The notes under the pieces were generated by a model. That model did not search any database, was not told where the DNA came from, and saw only the letters and a list, made by a program, of their open reading frames with translations. The translations under genes and the position numbers were made by a program. A stretch of DNA of 64,000 nucleotides from Prevotella sp. E9-3 (GTDB taxonomy: Bacteria; Bacteroidota; Bacteroidia; Bacteroidales; Bacteroidaceae): the NCBI RefSeq assembly GCF_022024015.1, contig NZ_CP091786.1, positions 2,852,001-2,916,000 on the forward strand, read 5' to 3'. Below are positions 51,077-60,074 of the stretch, in pieces. Position 1 is the first letter of the stretch. Every line of letters starts with the position of its first letter.

Positions 51077-53253
51077 CAGTTGGCCATGTCCGAGATGAAC
51101 TTGATGCGCACAAGGCGAATCTCATTCTCATCGATATCGGCACCGAACTCGTCGATAGCAGCCTGAAGGTCGTCCTTCTCCTGTTCGCGGAAGAACTCGT
51201 AAATATCGTTGATATCATCGGGATCCATAATATCCTCCAGGAAATAGTCGATATTTACCTTATTTCCACTATAGAGCACGATTCCCTCCAACTCGTCGAG
51301 CAATTCCTCAAAGTCAATACCTAAAGCATTGGCAATATCATCAAGAGCAATACGGCGATCGATATTCTGAAGTATCTTCAACTTACGCATAGAGTCCTTG
51401 GCCTTGGTACGCACACGCAAATCGGCCTGTCGGGTGATTTCGTTCTCCTCACAATAACGCTTAATCAAGTCCACAAACTCCTTAGCGTATGGCTGACGTG
51501 TCTTTCCATCGCCTACGCCCTGGATATTCTTCAGTTCCTCAAGCGTGATGGGATATTCGGTAGCCATCTGCTCAATGCTGACATCCTGGAAAATGACATA
51601 AGGAGGTCTGTCCAGTTTGCGCGACCACTTCTTGCGCAAATCGTGCAGCATTGACGAGAGCGTGAGGTCAAGGGCACTGATTCCTCCCTCGGCGGGTTCG
51701 TCATCCTCACTGAATTCATGGTCGGCAACCACCTGGAAGGATGTAGGAGCCTTCAGGAATTTCTTACCAGCAGCAGTAACCTTCAGCAAGCCATAGTTCT
51801 CAACTTCTTTCTTCAGATAGCCCATCAGCAATGCCTGACGAATCACGGGATTCCAAATCTTATTGTCTTCATCCTCGCCAGAACCGAAGGAATCGAGTTC
51901 ATGATGCTTATGAGCACGAATTTCCTCAGTTTCACGTCCGGTAATAAAATCTATCACGTAATCGGTGCGGAAATTCTCCTTGATATCCAAAATGGCTTTC
52001 AGCACGATAACCAGTTGTTTGCTGGCCTCTATCTTCGTCTGTGGATGCAGACAGTTGTCACAGTTATGACAGTTGTCCTGCTCATAGTTTTCACCGAAAT
52101 AATGCAGCAACATTTTCCGTCGGCAAACACTTGTCTCGGCGTAAGCAGCCGTTTCCTGCAGCAACTGGCGACCGATATCCTGCTCGGCTACGGGTTTCCC
52201 CTCCATGAACTTATCCAGTTTCTGGAGGTCTTTATAGCTATAGAAAGCAAGGCAGATGCCTTCACCGCCATCACGACCGGCACGTCCTGTCTCCTGATAG
52301 TAACCTTCCAGACTCTTCGGAATATCATAGTGAATGACGAAGCGCACATCAGGCTTATCAATACCCATTCCAAAGGCAATCGTAGCCACAATCACATCTA
52401 TTTTCTCCATCAGGAAATCATCCTGCGTCTGTGTACGTGTAGCGCTGTCCAAGCCTGCATGGTAGGCAGATGCCTTGATATCGTTGGCACGCAACACGTC
52501 GGCCAGATCCTCTACTTTCTTTCGTGACAAACAGTAGATGATACCGCTCTTGCCAGCGTGCTGTTTGATGAATCGTACAATATCCTTATCGATTTCCTTT
52601 GTCTTAGGGCGCACCTCATAATAGAGGTTCGGACGGTTGAACGAGCTTTTAAACTCGTCGGCTCCAAGAATGCCCAGACTCTTTTTGATGTCCGTACGCA
52701 CCTTGTCGGTAGCCGTTGCCGTGAGCGCTATGACCGGAGCCTTTCCTATCTCATTGATAATGGGGCGTATCCTACGATATTCGGGGCGGAAATCATGTCC
52801 CCATTCTGAAATACAGTGAGCCTCATCGACCGCATAGAACGAAATCTTACAACTTTTCAGGAACTCTACGTTATCCTCTTTCGTCAACGACTCAGGAGCC
52901 ACATAGAGCAACTTTGTTTGACCAGCCCGCACATCGGCTTTCACCTGATCGATTGCACTTTTGTTGAGTGAAGAGTTCAGGAAATGGGCTATCCCCTCAT
53001 GTTCACTAAGATTGGTGATAAAGTCCACCTGATTCTTCATCAGTGCGATGAGCGGTGAGATGACAATAGCCACACCGTCCATCAGTAGCGAAGGCAGCTG
53101 ATAGCAGAGCGACTTACCGCCACCCGTTGGCATTAGTACAAAGGTGTCGCGTCCATTCAGCAGATTCTGAATGATGGCCTCCTGATCGCCTTTGAACTTA
53201 TCGAAGCCGAAATAGTGTTTTAGTTCTTTTGTAAGATCTGGTTGCTTAGTCAT
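51076..53253 (-). CDS. recQ: ATP-dependent DNA helicase RecQ
   Basis: A 725-aa superfamily 2 helicase. Motif I is MPTGGGKSLCYQLP, motif II is VDEAHCISEWGHDFRPEYR, motif III is ALTATAT, and motif VI is QETGRAGRDG. The zinc site comprises CRRKMLLHYFGE and CHNCDNC at ~378-402, followed by the winged-helix RQC domain and an HRDC-like helical region. An acidic ~60-residue tail (DPDDINDIYEFFREQEKDD) makes it longer than E. coli RecQ. It unwinds DNA in recombination repair. It follows clpX by 7 bp in the tig-clpP-clpX run. Confidence 0.96.
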   Translation of the reverse strand: MTKQPDLTKELKHYFGFDKFKGDQEAIIQNLLNGRDTFVLMPTGGGKSLCYQLPSLLMDGVAIVISPLIALMKNQVDFITNLSEHEGIAHFLNSSLNKSAIDQVKADVRAGQTKLLYVAPESLTKEDNVEFLKSCKISFYAVDEAHCISEWGHDFRPEYRRIRPIINEIGKAPVIALTATATDKVRTDIKKSLGILGADEFKSSFNRPNLYYEVRPKTKEIDKDIVRFIKQHAGKSGIIYCLSRKKVEDLADVLRANDIKASAYHAGLDSATRTQTQDDFLMEKIDVIVATIAFGMGIDKPDVRFVIHYDIPKSLEGYYQETGRAGRDGGEGICLAFYSYKDLQKLDKFMEGKPVAEQDIGRQLLQETAAYAETSVCRRKMLLHYFGENYEQDNCHNCDNCLHPQTKIEASKQLVIVLKAILDIKENFRTDYVIDFITGRETEEIRAHKHHELDSFGSGEDEDNKIWNPVIRQALLMGYLKKEVENYGLLKVTAAGKKFLKAPTSFQVVADHEFSEDDEPAEGGISALDLTLSSMLHDLRKKWSRKLDRPPYVIFQDVSIEQMATEYPITLEELKNIQGVGDGKTRQPYAKEFVDLIKRYCEENEITRQADLRVRTKAKDSMRKLKILQNIDRRIALDDIANALGIDFEELLDELEGIVLYSGNKVNIDYFLEDIMDPDDINDIYEFFREQEKDDLQAAIDEFGADIDENEIRLVRIKFISDMAN

Positions 53254-53260
53254 AGGCTAT

Positions 53261-54472
53261 TTATTGCAAGTGCGACTTATCCAGTTGCTGTTGAGCATAC
53301 TCGCGCGACACTTCAAATGTTTTTTTCTTTGTCGAGGGCACTTCAAACATTGCATCCATCATGATATTCTCTACGATAGAGCGCAGTCCGCGTGCACCAA
53401 GTTTATATTCTACTGCTTTGTCAACAATCAGTTCCAGTGCATCCTCAGCAAAGGTCAGTTTGATGCCGTCCATCTGGAACAGTTTCTCGTACTGGCGCAC
53501 GATACTGTTTTTCGGCTCAATAAGGATGCGGCGCAGAGCCTCACGGTTGAGTGGATTCAGATAGGTAAGCACTGGCAGGCGGCCGATAATCTCGGGGATG
53601 AGACCGAACGACTTCAAGTCTTGCGGCTGTACATACTTCATCAGGTCTTCCTTGTCTATCTTGCGCACGTTCTGTACTGAGTTGTAACCCACGGTATGAG
53701 TGTTCAGTCGCTGGGCTATCTTACGCTCAATACCATCGAAAGCGCCACCGCAGATAAACAGGATGTTGCGTGTGTCCACGTGTATATAATCCTGATCGGG
53801 ATGTTTGCGGCCTCCCTTTGGCGGCACATTGACAACGGTACCTTCAAGGAGCTTCAACAGTCCCTGCTGAACGCCCTCGCCACTCACATCGCGAGTGATG
53901 CTAGGATTATCGCTCTTGCGGGCAATCTTGTCTATCTCGTCAATGAACACGATACCGCGCTGGGTAGCCTCCAGATTGTAGTCGGCCACCTGAAGCAGTC
54001 GGCTCAGGATGCTCTCTACGTCCTCACCCACATAGCCGGCCTCAGTGAATACGGTAGCATCGACAATGGTGAAGGGAACATCGAGCAGTTTGGCAATGGT
54101 TCGAGCCAGAAGGGTCTTTCCCGTTCCTGTCGAGCCCACCATAATAATATTAGACTTCTCTATATCTACGCCATTGTCGTCGGCAGGCTGAAGCAAGCGC
54201 TTATAGTGGTTATAGACAGCCACTGAGAGGTAGCGTTTGGCCTCGTCCTGACCAATGATATACTGATCCAGATAGTCTTTAATCTCACGTGGCTTGGGAA
54301 CCTGCTTCAGTGTAGGCGTATTCCTCGAAGCACCATTCTTTGCCATGATGCCCGACTCCTCCACAATCTCATAGGCTCGTTGGGCACACTCATCACAGAT
54401 GAAGGCGCCGTTCCCAGAAATGAGCAGTCTGGTTTCTTTCTCACTTCTTCCGCAGAAACTACACTTCTTCAT
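53261..54472 (-). CDS. clpX: ATP-dependent Clp protease ATP-binding subunit ClpX
   Basis: A 403-aa AAA+ unfoldase. The N-terminal zinc-binding domain shows CSFCGR and ICDEC. The AAA+ domain has Walker A GSTGTGKT, Walker [11 protein letters not shown] and the pore loop GYVGED. The C-terminal subdomain ends with [10 protein letters not shown] and [13 protein letters not shown] residues. It lacks the long N-terminal tail of some homologues and otherwise matches the usual length. It feeds substrates to ClpP, encoded immediately upstream with a 2 bp gap. Confidence 0.97.
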   Translation of the reverse strand: MKKCSFCGRSEKETRLLISGNGAFICDECAQRAYEIVEESGIMAKNGASRNTPTLKQVPKPREIKDYLDQYIIGQDEAKRYLSVAVYNHYKRLLQPADDNGVDIEKSNIIMVGSTGTGKTLLARTIAKLLDVPFTIVDATVFTEAGYVGEDVESILSRLLQVADYNLEATQRGIVFIDEIDKIARKSDNPSITRDVSGEGVQQGLLKLLEGTVVNVPPKGGRKHPDQDYIHVDTRNILFICGGAFDGIERKIAQRLNTHTVGYNSVQNVRKIDKEDLMKYVQPQDLKSFGLIPEIIGRLPVLTYLNPLNREALRRILIEPKNSIVRQYEKLFQMDGIKLTFAEDALELIVDKAVEYKLGARGLRSIVENIMMDAMFEVPSTKKKTFEVSREYAQQQLDKSHLQ

Positions 54473-54474
54473 GC

Positions 54475-55137
54475 TTATTTCCTCGACAGTACCTGGTCAA
54501 TCATTCCATACTCCTTTGCCTCGTCAGCCGTCATCCAATAGTTACGGTCTGAATCGCTCCACACCTTCTCGTAGTCAGTATGCGAGTGGTCGGCAATGAT
54601 GGTATAGAGTTCTTTCTTGATTTTCTGAATTTCGCGAGCCTCAATCTCAATATCGCTGGCCTGTCCCTGCACACCGCCCAAGGGCTGGTGAATCATCACG
54701 CGACTGTGGGGCAGTGCTGAGCGCTTTCCTTCAGCGCCAGCCACCAGCAATACTGCTGCCATTGAGGCAGCCATACCGGTACAGATAGTAGCCACATCGC
54801 TGGTGATGAACTGCATGGTGTCATAGATGCCCAGTCCAGCATAGACGCTACCGCCAGGCGAATTGATATAGATACTGATATCCTTTCCAGGATCGACAGA
54901 GTCCAGATAGAGCAACTGTGCCTGAAGGGTATTGGCTGTATAATCGTTTACTTCCGTACCCAGGAAAATGATACGGTCCATCATCAGACGTGAGAACACG
55001 TCCATCTGCGTAACGTTCAACTGGCGCTCTTCCAAAATGTATGGGTTCATGTACTGCGCCTGTGTTTTCATCACGTCGTCTAGCACCAGTCCATTCATGC
55101 CCAGGTGCTGTGTGGCATATTTCCTGAAATCGTTCAT
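54475..55137 (-). CDS. clpP: ATP-dependent Clp protease proteolytic subunit ClpP
   Basis: A 220-aa self-compartmentalised serine protease. The nucleophile is S125 in [13 protein letters not shown], the His is in [12 protein letters not shown], and the Asp is in the C-terminal [18 protein letters not shown]. The family segment [23 protein letters not shown] is present. A good Shine-Dalgarno-like AGGAG stands 8 nt before the start, which is rare in this window and supports the ATG at 55137. It has a -7 element 31 nt upstream, so it may be expressed separately from tig. Confidence 0.97.
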   Translation of the reverse strand: MNDFRKYATQHLGMNGLVLDDVMKTQAQYMNPYILEERQLNVTQMDVFSRLMMDRIIFLGTEVNDYTANTLQAQLLYLDSVDPGKDISIYINSPGGSVYAGLGIYDTMQFITSDVATICTGMAASMAAVLLVAGAEGKRSALPHSRVMIHQPLGGVQGQASDIEIEAREIQKIKKELYTIIADHSHTDYEKVWSDSDRNYWMTADEAKEYGMIDQVLSRK

Positions 55138-55145
55138 TTTTTATT

Positions 55146-55176
55146 CTCCTCTTAATTATTATCTAATACAAAGTTA
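55146..55176 (-). promoter_or_regulatory. clpP -7 element and ribosome binding site
   Basis: TAACTTTG at 55169-55176 and AGAGGAG at 55146-55152 on the minus strand. The TTTG box is not evident. Confidence 0.55.
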
Positions 55177-55236
55177 GAAAAAAAAGTCGATACTATTTTC
55201 TTTTTTAAGAATTATTTATGATTTTAGTCGTATAAT

Positions 55237-55278
55237 AATAAATGCCACCACCAGTCGTTCTGGTAGTGGCAATTTATT
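55237..55278 (-). terminator. Terminator between tig and clpP
   Basis: AATAAATGCCACCACCAG at 55237-55254 pairs with CTGGTAGTGGCAATTTATT at 55260-55278 with one bulge and one G-T pair. A moderately T-rich tail follows on the minus strand. Confidence 0.75.
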
Positions 55279-55305
55279 CTTTGAAATGCTTATTTCGTGG
55301 AAGTA

Positions 55306-56664
55306 TTATGCTTCCTGCATCATCTTATTGAATTCGTCGAGTGTCACCTCCTTGGTGTTCAACTTCACTACACCTTTCAGGGCTGCAGTGAGCTTCTGGT
55401 CGATGGCACGGTCAACGAACTGATCAATATTCTCACGTTTCTTCAGCTGTTCAGCGGCATAGTTGTCGAGCACATCCTCGGGGATGTTGTTCATGCCATA
55501 CTGAGCAAACTGCTGGCGAATGGCAGCCTTGGCCATCTGCTTCACGTCGTCGTCCTCAACCTTGATGTTGTTGGCAACAACCAGCTGCTCCTTAATCAGG
55601 TGCCACTTCAGCTCGTCGATAGAGGCCTTGAAGTTCTTCTCTACAAACTCCTCGCCCTTATCCTTGTTATTGTTCAGCATCACGCGCTTCAGCAGAGCCT
55701 CGGGGAAGGTCAGTTCGCCCACCTTCTTCTCAACATACTTGCGAACGTCCTGCAGGAACTTGAAGTCGCTGTTGGCCTCCAGCTGGGGCTTGATCATGTC
55801 GGCAATGCGCTGACGGAAATCAGCCTCATCCTTCACGCCCTCACCAAATACCTTCTCGAACAGCTTCTCGTCGATAGCAGCGGGCTGGAAGTGACGGATC
55901 TCAGTGATCTGGAAGCTGAAGTCAGCAGTCAGGTCTTTCACCTTCTCCTTATCAACCTTCAGCAGGGCAGCCACCTCAGCATCGTTGTCGGGATAAGCCT
56001 TCTTGGGGTTGAAAGTGATGATATCGCCGGGCTTAGCGCCTTCAAACTTCTTGCGCTCGTCGTCGCCCTTCATATAGCTTGGCATCAGCATGCCGCCCTC
56101 AGCCTCAATACCGCCTTCGAGGGTATTGCCGTTAGCGTCGAGCTGGCGCAGGTCGCCTTTCAGGGTGTCATTGCCGCTCCACTCCTGAGCCTCAACGAAC
56201 TCACCGGCCTGCTGTGCAAACATCTGCACCTGGTCCTCAACGAGCTTGTCGTCGGCCTTGATGCTATAGTAGTCAACTTTATCCTTTGCAGTCAGTTCTG
56301 CCTTGAACTCGGGAGCCACAGCAATGTCGAACACAAAGGTGAAAGGACCATCCTGTTCGAGGTCCTGAGCCTGCTGTTTCTCCTCGTTGGGAAGGGGCTC
56401 GCCCAGCATCTGAATCTTGTTCTCACGAACATACTCATAGAGCTTCTCGCCCAGCAGACGGTTCACTTCGTCAACCTTCACGGCTGTGCCATACTGCTTC
56501 TTGATAAGACCCATGGGCACCATACCTGGACGGAAACCAGGCACCTGAGCCTTTTTGCGATAGTCTTTCAGTGTCTTGTTTACTTTCTCTTCATAGTCTG
56601 CCTTCTCGATGGTGATGGTCATCAGGCCATTCACTTTGTCGGCAATTTCAAACTGAATATTCAT
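55306..56664 (-). CDS. tig: Trigger factor
   Basis: A 452-aa ribosome-associated chaperone with prolyl isomerase activity. The ribosome-binding domain holds the signature VPGFRPGMVPMGLIKKQYG (residues ~41-59; the family motif is GFRxGxxP). The middle FKBP-like domain is diverged, and the C-terminal chaperone arms are long and helical (PEALLKRVMLNNNKDKGEEFVEKNFKASIDELKWHLIKEQLV). The length is normal for Bacteroidetes. It sits directly upstream of clpP-clpX, as in many bacteria. Confidence 0.95.
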   Translation of the reverse strand: MNIQFEIADKVNGLMTITIEKADYEEKVNKTLKDYRKKAQVPGFRPGMVPMGLIKKQYGTAVKVDEVNRLLGEKLYEYVRENKIQMLGEPLPNEEKQQAQDLEQDGPFTFVFDIAVAPEFKAELTAKDKVDYYSIKADDKLVEDQVQMFAQQAGEFVEAQEWSGNDTLKGDLRQLDANGNTLEGGIEAEGGMLMPSYMKGDDERKKFEGAKPGDIITFNPKKAYPDNDAEVAALLKVDKEKVKDLTADFSFQITEIRHFQPAAIDEKLFEKVFGEGVKDEADFRQRIADMIKPQLEANSDFKFLQDVRKYVEKKVGELTFPEALLKRVMLNNNKDKGEEFVEKNFKASIDELKWHLIKEQLVVANNIKVEDDDVKQMAKAAIRQQFAQYGMNNIPEDVLDNYAAEQLKKRENIDQFVDRAIDQKLTAALKGVVKLNTKEVTLDEFNKMMQEA

Positions 56665-56707
56665 CTTCTATATACCTTATTTAATATTATAATCGAATTT
56701 GAGCGTG

Positions 56708-56715
56708 CAAAATTA
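56708..56715 (-). promoter_or_regulatory. -7 element of tig
   Basis: TAATTTTG on the minus strand, 44 nt before the ATG. Confidence 0.5.
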
Positions 56716-56771
56716 CTCATAAAAGCCGTAAAAAATGCACGATTACCATTTTTTAACAAGATTGCAGAAGC

Positions 56772-57563
56772 CTATCCCTCTTCTTCTTTGCGTTTGCGTT
56801 CCTCTTCCAATTGCTGGAAGTCTTTCTGGCGTAGCACGAACGAATCGGTGAGGTAGTTTTTGCGCACTATCTCGTTGGCAGCCAGTTCTTCAGGCGATCC
56901 ATGGAACAAGATTCGGCCTTCGAAAAGCAGGTACGCACGGTTCGTAATACAAAGGGTATCCTCCACATTATGGTCGGTAATGAGAATGCCGATATTACGG
57001 TCTTTCAGCTTCCACACAATGAACTGGATATCCTCTACGGCAATAGGATCGACACCGGCAAAGGGCTCATCGAGCATGATGAACTTCGGTTCGATGGCCA
57101 GACAACGGGCTATCTCGCAACGGCGGCGTTCGCCACCCGAAAGCTGGTCGCCCTTATTCTTGCGCACTTTCTGCAGACGGAACTCTTTAATCAGGCTTTC
57201 CAGCTTCTCCAGCTGGTATTCGCGCGGTTTTCCCGTCATCTCAAGAACAGAGAGAATATTATCCTCGACGGACATCTTGCGGAACACGGAGGCCTCCTGG
57301 GCCAGATAGCCGATTCCCGCCCGTGCCCGTTTATAAACGGGATAGTTGGTCACTTCCTCATCGCCCAGATAGATATGTCCGGCATTGGGAATCACCAGAC
57401 CCGTGGTCATATAGAACGAGGTGGTTTTTCCGGCACCGTTAGGTCCCAGCAAACCCACAATCTCACCTTGACGCACATGAAAGCTTACGTCGTTGACCAC
57501 TGTGCGCTTGCCATAGCGCTTTACCAAGCCTTCAGAACGCAGTACAATCGATTCTTCTGCCAT
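56772..57563 (-). CDS. lptB: LPS export ABC transporter ATP-binding protein
   Basis: A 263-aa ABC ATPase that powers lipopolysaccharide extraction from the inner membrane. Walker A is [13 protein letters not shown], the Q-loop region is [19 protein letters not shown], the signature is [16 protein letters not shown], Walker B is [13 protein letters not shown] and the switch His is in [12 protein letters not shown]. The [11 protein letters not shown] and GGERRR stretches are characteristic of LptB. The C-terminus has ~20 extra Lys/Glu-rich residues. Its partners LptF/G are not in the window; an LptA-like protein is encoded at 37622-39349. Confidence 0.95.
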   Translation of the reverse strand: MAEESIVLRSEGLVKRYGKRTVVNDVSFHVRQGEIVGLLGPNGAGKTTSFYMTTGLVIPNAGHIYLGDEEVTNYPVYKRARAGIGYLAQEASVFRKMSVEDNILSVLEMTGKPREYQLEKLESLIKEFRLQKVRKNKGDQLSGGERRRCEIARCLAIEPKFIMLDEPFAGVDPIAVEDIQFIVWKLKDRNIGILITDHNVEDTLCITNRAYLLFEGRILFHGSPEELAANEIVRKNYLTDSFVLRQKDFQQLEEERKRKEEEG

Positions 57564-57592
57564 AATCTGTCATCTAAATCTGTTTCAGAGCG

Positions 57593-57600
57593 CAAAGGTA
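57593..57600 (-). promoter_or_regulatory. -7 element of lptB
   Basis: TACCTTTG on the minus strand, 29 nt before the ATG. Confidence 0.5.
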
Positions 57601-57660
57601 GGCATTTTTTCCGATAACAGAATAAACACTATGAAAAAATTACTGATTAAATGAAACGAA

Positions 57661-57723
57661 TAATGGCCAAAATTTTAAAAATAATGGCCAAAATTCTGAA
57701 AATAATGGCCAAAATTTTATTCA
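57661..57723 (+). repeat. Three-unit array, 21 bp period, upstream of mlaE
   Basis: TAATGGCCAAAATTyTrAAAA units begin at 57661, 57682 and 57703; each has the palindrome TGGCCA. The array ends 5 bp before the -33 box of the mlaE promoter. Confidence 0.85.
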
Positions 57724-57727
57724 CTAC

Positions 57728-57759
57728 TTCGTATAACTCCCAACTTTTTAATAACTTTG
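57728..57759 (+). promoter_or_regulatory. Promoter of mlaE-mlaF
   Basis: TTCG (near TTTG) at 57728-57731, 20 bp, TAACTTTG at 57752-57759. It implies transcription starts near 57765 and rules out coding use of the array upstream. Confidence 0.65.
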
Positions 57760-57785
57760 CACCCGCAATTAATATCTTTTTTTTA

Positions 57786-58532
57786 ATGATTATACACAAA
57801 TGGCTTACCGTTTTCGGACGTTACCTCATTCTGATGGGGCGCACGTTTTCCGTTCCTGAGCGGTTTCGCATGTTTTGGAAACAATATGTCAAGGAAATGG
57901 CCCAACTGGGCGTGAACTCCATTGGCATTGTATTGCTTATTTCCTTTTTTATCGGTGCCGTCATCTGCATCCAGATGAAACTGAACATCGAGAGTCCGTG
58001 GATGCCGCGCTGGGTGGCCGGTTTTACCACTCGTGAGATTATGCTGCTGGAGTTCTCGTCCAGTATCATGTGTCTGATTCTAGCTGGTAAAGTAGGCTCG
58101 AACATTGCCTCTGAAATAGGCACCATGCGCGTAACCCAACAGATTGATGCTCTTGACATTATGGGGGTCAACTCTGCCTGTTATCTTATACTGCCGAAAA
58201 TCATGGGCATGCTCACCATTATGCCGGTGCTGGTGGTCTTCTCATCGGTGATGGGCATTATAGGCGCCTACGCCACAGCCTATATCGGCCACATCATGCC
58301 GCCCGACGACCTTACCGCCGGCCTGCAGCACGATTTCGAGTCGTGGTTTATATGGATGTCTATCATCAAGAGCCTTTTCTTTGCCTTTATCATCTCGAGT
58401 GTGCCCTCATATTACGGCTATACCGTTGAGGGAGGCTCAGTCAATGTGGGAAAGGCCTCTACCGACGCTGTTGTATCGTCGAGTGCGCTCATCCTGTTTT
58501 CTGATGTATTCCTAACCCAGTTGCTGTCATGA
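57786..58532 (+). CDS. mlaE: MlaE-family phospholipid transport permease
   Basis: A 248-aa inner-membrane permease of the Mla/MCE lipid transport type, with about five hydrophobic segments. It shows FFIGAVICIQMKLNIE, GFTTREIMLLEFSSSIMCLILAGKVGSNIASEIGTMRVTQQIDAL, and the C-terminal IISSVPSYYGYTVEGGSVNVGKASTDAVVSSS, all family features. The start at 57786 is preferred: an in-frame ATG at 57651 would run through the 21 bp array and the promoter, giving a spurious repeated MAKILK peptide. It overlaps mlaF by ATGA. The MCE (MlaD) subunit is not adjacent. Confidence 0.92.
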   Translation: MIIHKWLTVFGRYLILMGRTFSVPERFRMFWKQYVKEMAQLGVNSIGIVLLISFFIGAVICIQMKLNIESPWMPRWVAGFTTREIMLLEFSSSIMCLILAGKVGSNIASEIGTMRVTQQIDALDIMGVNSACYLILPKIMGMLTIMPVLVVFSSVMGIIGAYATAYIGHIMPPDDLTAGLQHDFESWFIWMSIIKSLFFAFIISSVPSYYGYTVEGGSVNVGKASTDAVVSSSALILFSDVFLTQLLS

Positions 58533-59335
58533 TAGAAGTAAAAGAACTAAAAAAATCGTTTGAAGAGCGTTCTGCCGACGGCACTCTGCTGGGACGGAAA
58601 GATGTGCTGAAAGGCATCTCTACCCTATTTGAAGACGGCAAGACAAACCTGATTATCGGACAGTCGGGCTCGGGCAAGACGGTACTGATGAAGAATCTTG
58701 TGGGCCTCCTCAACCCTACCAGCGGACAGATTCTGTATGACGGGCGCGACTTTGTAAAGATGTCGAAAAAGGAGAAGGTGATGATGCGCCGCGAGATGGG
58801 AATGATTTTCCAAAGCGCTGCCTTGTTTGACTCGCTGACCGTACTGGAGAACGTGATGTTCCCCCTCGACATGTTCTCGTCGATGACGCTGCGCGAACGC
58901 ACCAAGCGCGCCATGGACTGTCTGGACCGTGTGAACCTTGTCGGCGCCGAACAGAAATTCCCCGGCGAGATTAGTGGCGGTATGCAGAAGCGTGTGGCCA
59001 TTGCCCGTGCCATTGCCCTGAATCCCAAATACCTGTTCTGCGACGAGCCCAACAGCGGACTGGACCCGAAAACCTCGCTTGTGATTGACGACCTGCTGCA
59101 CAGCATCACGCGCGAATTCAATATGACCACTATCATCAATACGCACGACATGAACTCGGTGATGGGTATTGGTGAGAACATCATCTTCATCTATGAAGGC
59201 GAGAAAGAATGGCAGGGCAACTCGTCGCAAATCATGAACTCTACCAACAAGCGCCTCACGGATTTCATCTTTGCCAGCGACTTGCTGAAAGAAATGCGTG
59301 AAGCTGTTACCGGGCAGTCGTCAAATAAAGGCTGA
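58529..59335 (+). CDS. mlaF: MlaF-family phospholipid transport ATPase
   Basis: A 268-aa ABC ATPase partner of MlaE. Walker A is GQSGSGKTVLMKNLVG, the Q-loop is MIFQSAALFDSLTVLENV, the signature is ISGGMQKRVAIARAIA, Walker B is YLFCDEPNSGLDP and the switch region is TIINTHDMNSVMGIGE. These match the Mla/Ttg2A group. It maintains outer-membrane lipid asymmetry or moves phospholipids between membranes. The gene ends before an array, a hairpin and a second terminator, so it closes the operon without mlaD. Confidence 0.93.
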   Translation: MIEVKELKKSFEERSADGTLLGRKDVLKGISTLFEDGKTNLIIGQSGSGKTVLMKNLVGLLNPTSGQILYDGRDFVKMSKKEKVMMRREMGMIFQSAALFDSLTVLENVMFPLDMFSSMTLRERTKRAMDCLDRVNLVGAEQKFPGEISGGMQKRVAIARAIALNPKYLFCDEPNSGLDPKTSLVIDDLLHSITREFNMTTIINTHDMNSVMGIGENIIFIYEGEKEWQGNSSQIMNSTNKRLTDFIFASDLLKEMREAVTGQSSNKG

Positions 59336-59377
59336 ACAGACCGTCTATTGCCCAACAACAGGATGAGGGCTGAAATA

Positions 59378-59440
59378 AATTATAGCTAAAATTTTAAGAA
59401 TTATAGCTATAATCGTCGAAATTATAGCTATAATTTGCTT
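59378..59440. repeat. Three-unit array, 21 bp period, downstream of mlaF
   Basis: AATTATAGCTA begins at 59378, 59399 and 59420, exactly 21 bp apart. Two of the units contain the perfect palindrome TATAGCTATA. Confidence 0.85.
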
Positions 59441-59447
59441 TTAAATG

Positions 59448-59489
59448 AATTGCGGCTAACCACAACAGAATGTTGGATTAGCCGCAATT
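59448..59489 (+). terminator. Hairpin after mlaF
   Basis: AATTGCGGCTAA at 59448-59459 pairs exactly with TTAGCCGCAATT at 59478-59489, with an inner CAACA/TGTTG pair. There is no strong T-run, so terminator function is likely but not certain. Confidence 0.6.
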
Positions 59490-59626
59490 GCTTATCTATA
59501 TCTACCATCCTTTTATTCTTTTGGAAATGAACGTTGATAAGTGCGTCATTTCTCTATAGTAGAGGATGACGATTGCAAAGATAGTGCATTGAACGCAAAA
59601 GGTGTATTTCAATTTCACATTCACAA

Positions 59627-59671
59627 AAAAAACGTTCAAAATCGCAAAACTATCGATTTTGAACGTTTTTT
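59627..59671 (-). terminator. Terminator of the der operon
   Basis: AAAAAACGTTCAAAATCG at 59627-59644 and its exact complement at 59654-59671 give an 18 bp stem with a T-run on the minus strand. It starts 4 bp after the lipoprotein stop codon. Confidence 0.88.
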
Positions 59672-59675
59672 GTTA

Positions 59676-60074
59676 TTATTTCATCTTCCACTCACCATTT
59701 CGCTCAACCATCGGAACGACGATTTCTTCCTTCAGCGAATCGGCGTAGTCTATGATCATAAACACCTGAACCAGATGCTGGGCCGTATCCATCACTGCCC
59801 TACTGGCGGTGATGCCGCGTATGCCTCCATTCTTGGACTCCTGCTGCCGATGAAATTCCTTATATGCCATGAGCAGTTCGTTGCGGTAAGTGGCCGGAAA
59901 ACTGTCGGCATCGACTCTACCCGCCAAGAAGCCCTCGTAATTGCCTGCCAGCAATTGGTCGTAGCTTTGCTGTGCCGACTGCATGGCAAGTGTTTCGGGA
60001 GTATGATCCTTTCCACACTGCACAAAGAGAAGAGTGAAGGCAGCCAACAGCCAGATAAAACACAGTGGCCTCAT
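59676..60074 (-). CDS. Small lipoprotein of the DUF4878/NTF2-like type
   Basis: A 132-aa lipoprotein with signal [20 protein letters not shown]. The mature part ([55 protein letters not shown]) has the helix-then-sheet order and the GEWKMK end of the small NTF2-like lipoproteins of Bacteroidales (DUF4878 type). Its start overlaps the der stop by 4 bp, so it is translationally coupled to der. The function is unknown; the linkage with an essential ribosome-assembly GTPase may be incidental. Confidence 0.72.
   Translation of the reverse strand: MRPLCFIWLLAAFTLLFVQCGKDHTPETLAMQSAQQSYDQLLAGNYEGFLAGRVDADSFPATYRNELLMAYKEFHRQQESKNGGIRGITASRAVMDTAQHLVQVFMIIDYADSLKEEIVVPMVERNGEWKMK

Larger units (their letters stand above)
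59336..59675. other. Intergenic region after mlaF
   Basis: No gene seen. It contains a three-unit 21 bp array (59378-59440), a 12 bp perfect hairpin (59448-59489) and an 18 bp perfect terminator for the minus-strand genes (59627-59671). Confidence 0.75.

Noticed and set aside
55297..56856. A 519-aa open frame on the plus strand opposite tig
   Set aside because: It lies antisense to a clear trigger factor gene, is built of Leu/Val-rich mirror codons and shows no motif or start signal.
57651..57785. Upstream start for mlaE at 57651
   Set aside because: The extra 45 residues translate a 21 bp array and the promoter, and are not part of the permease family.
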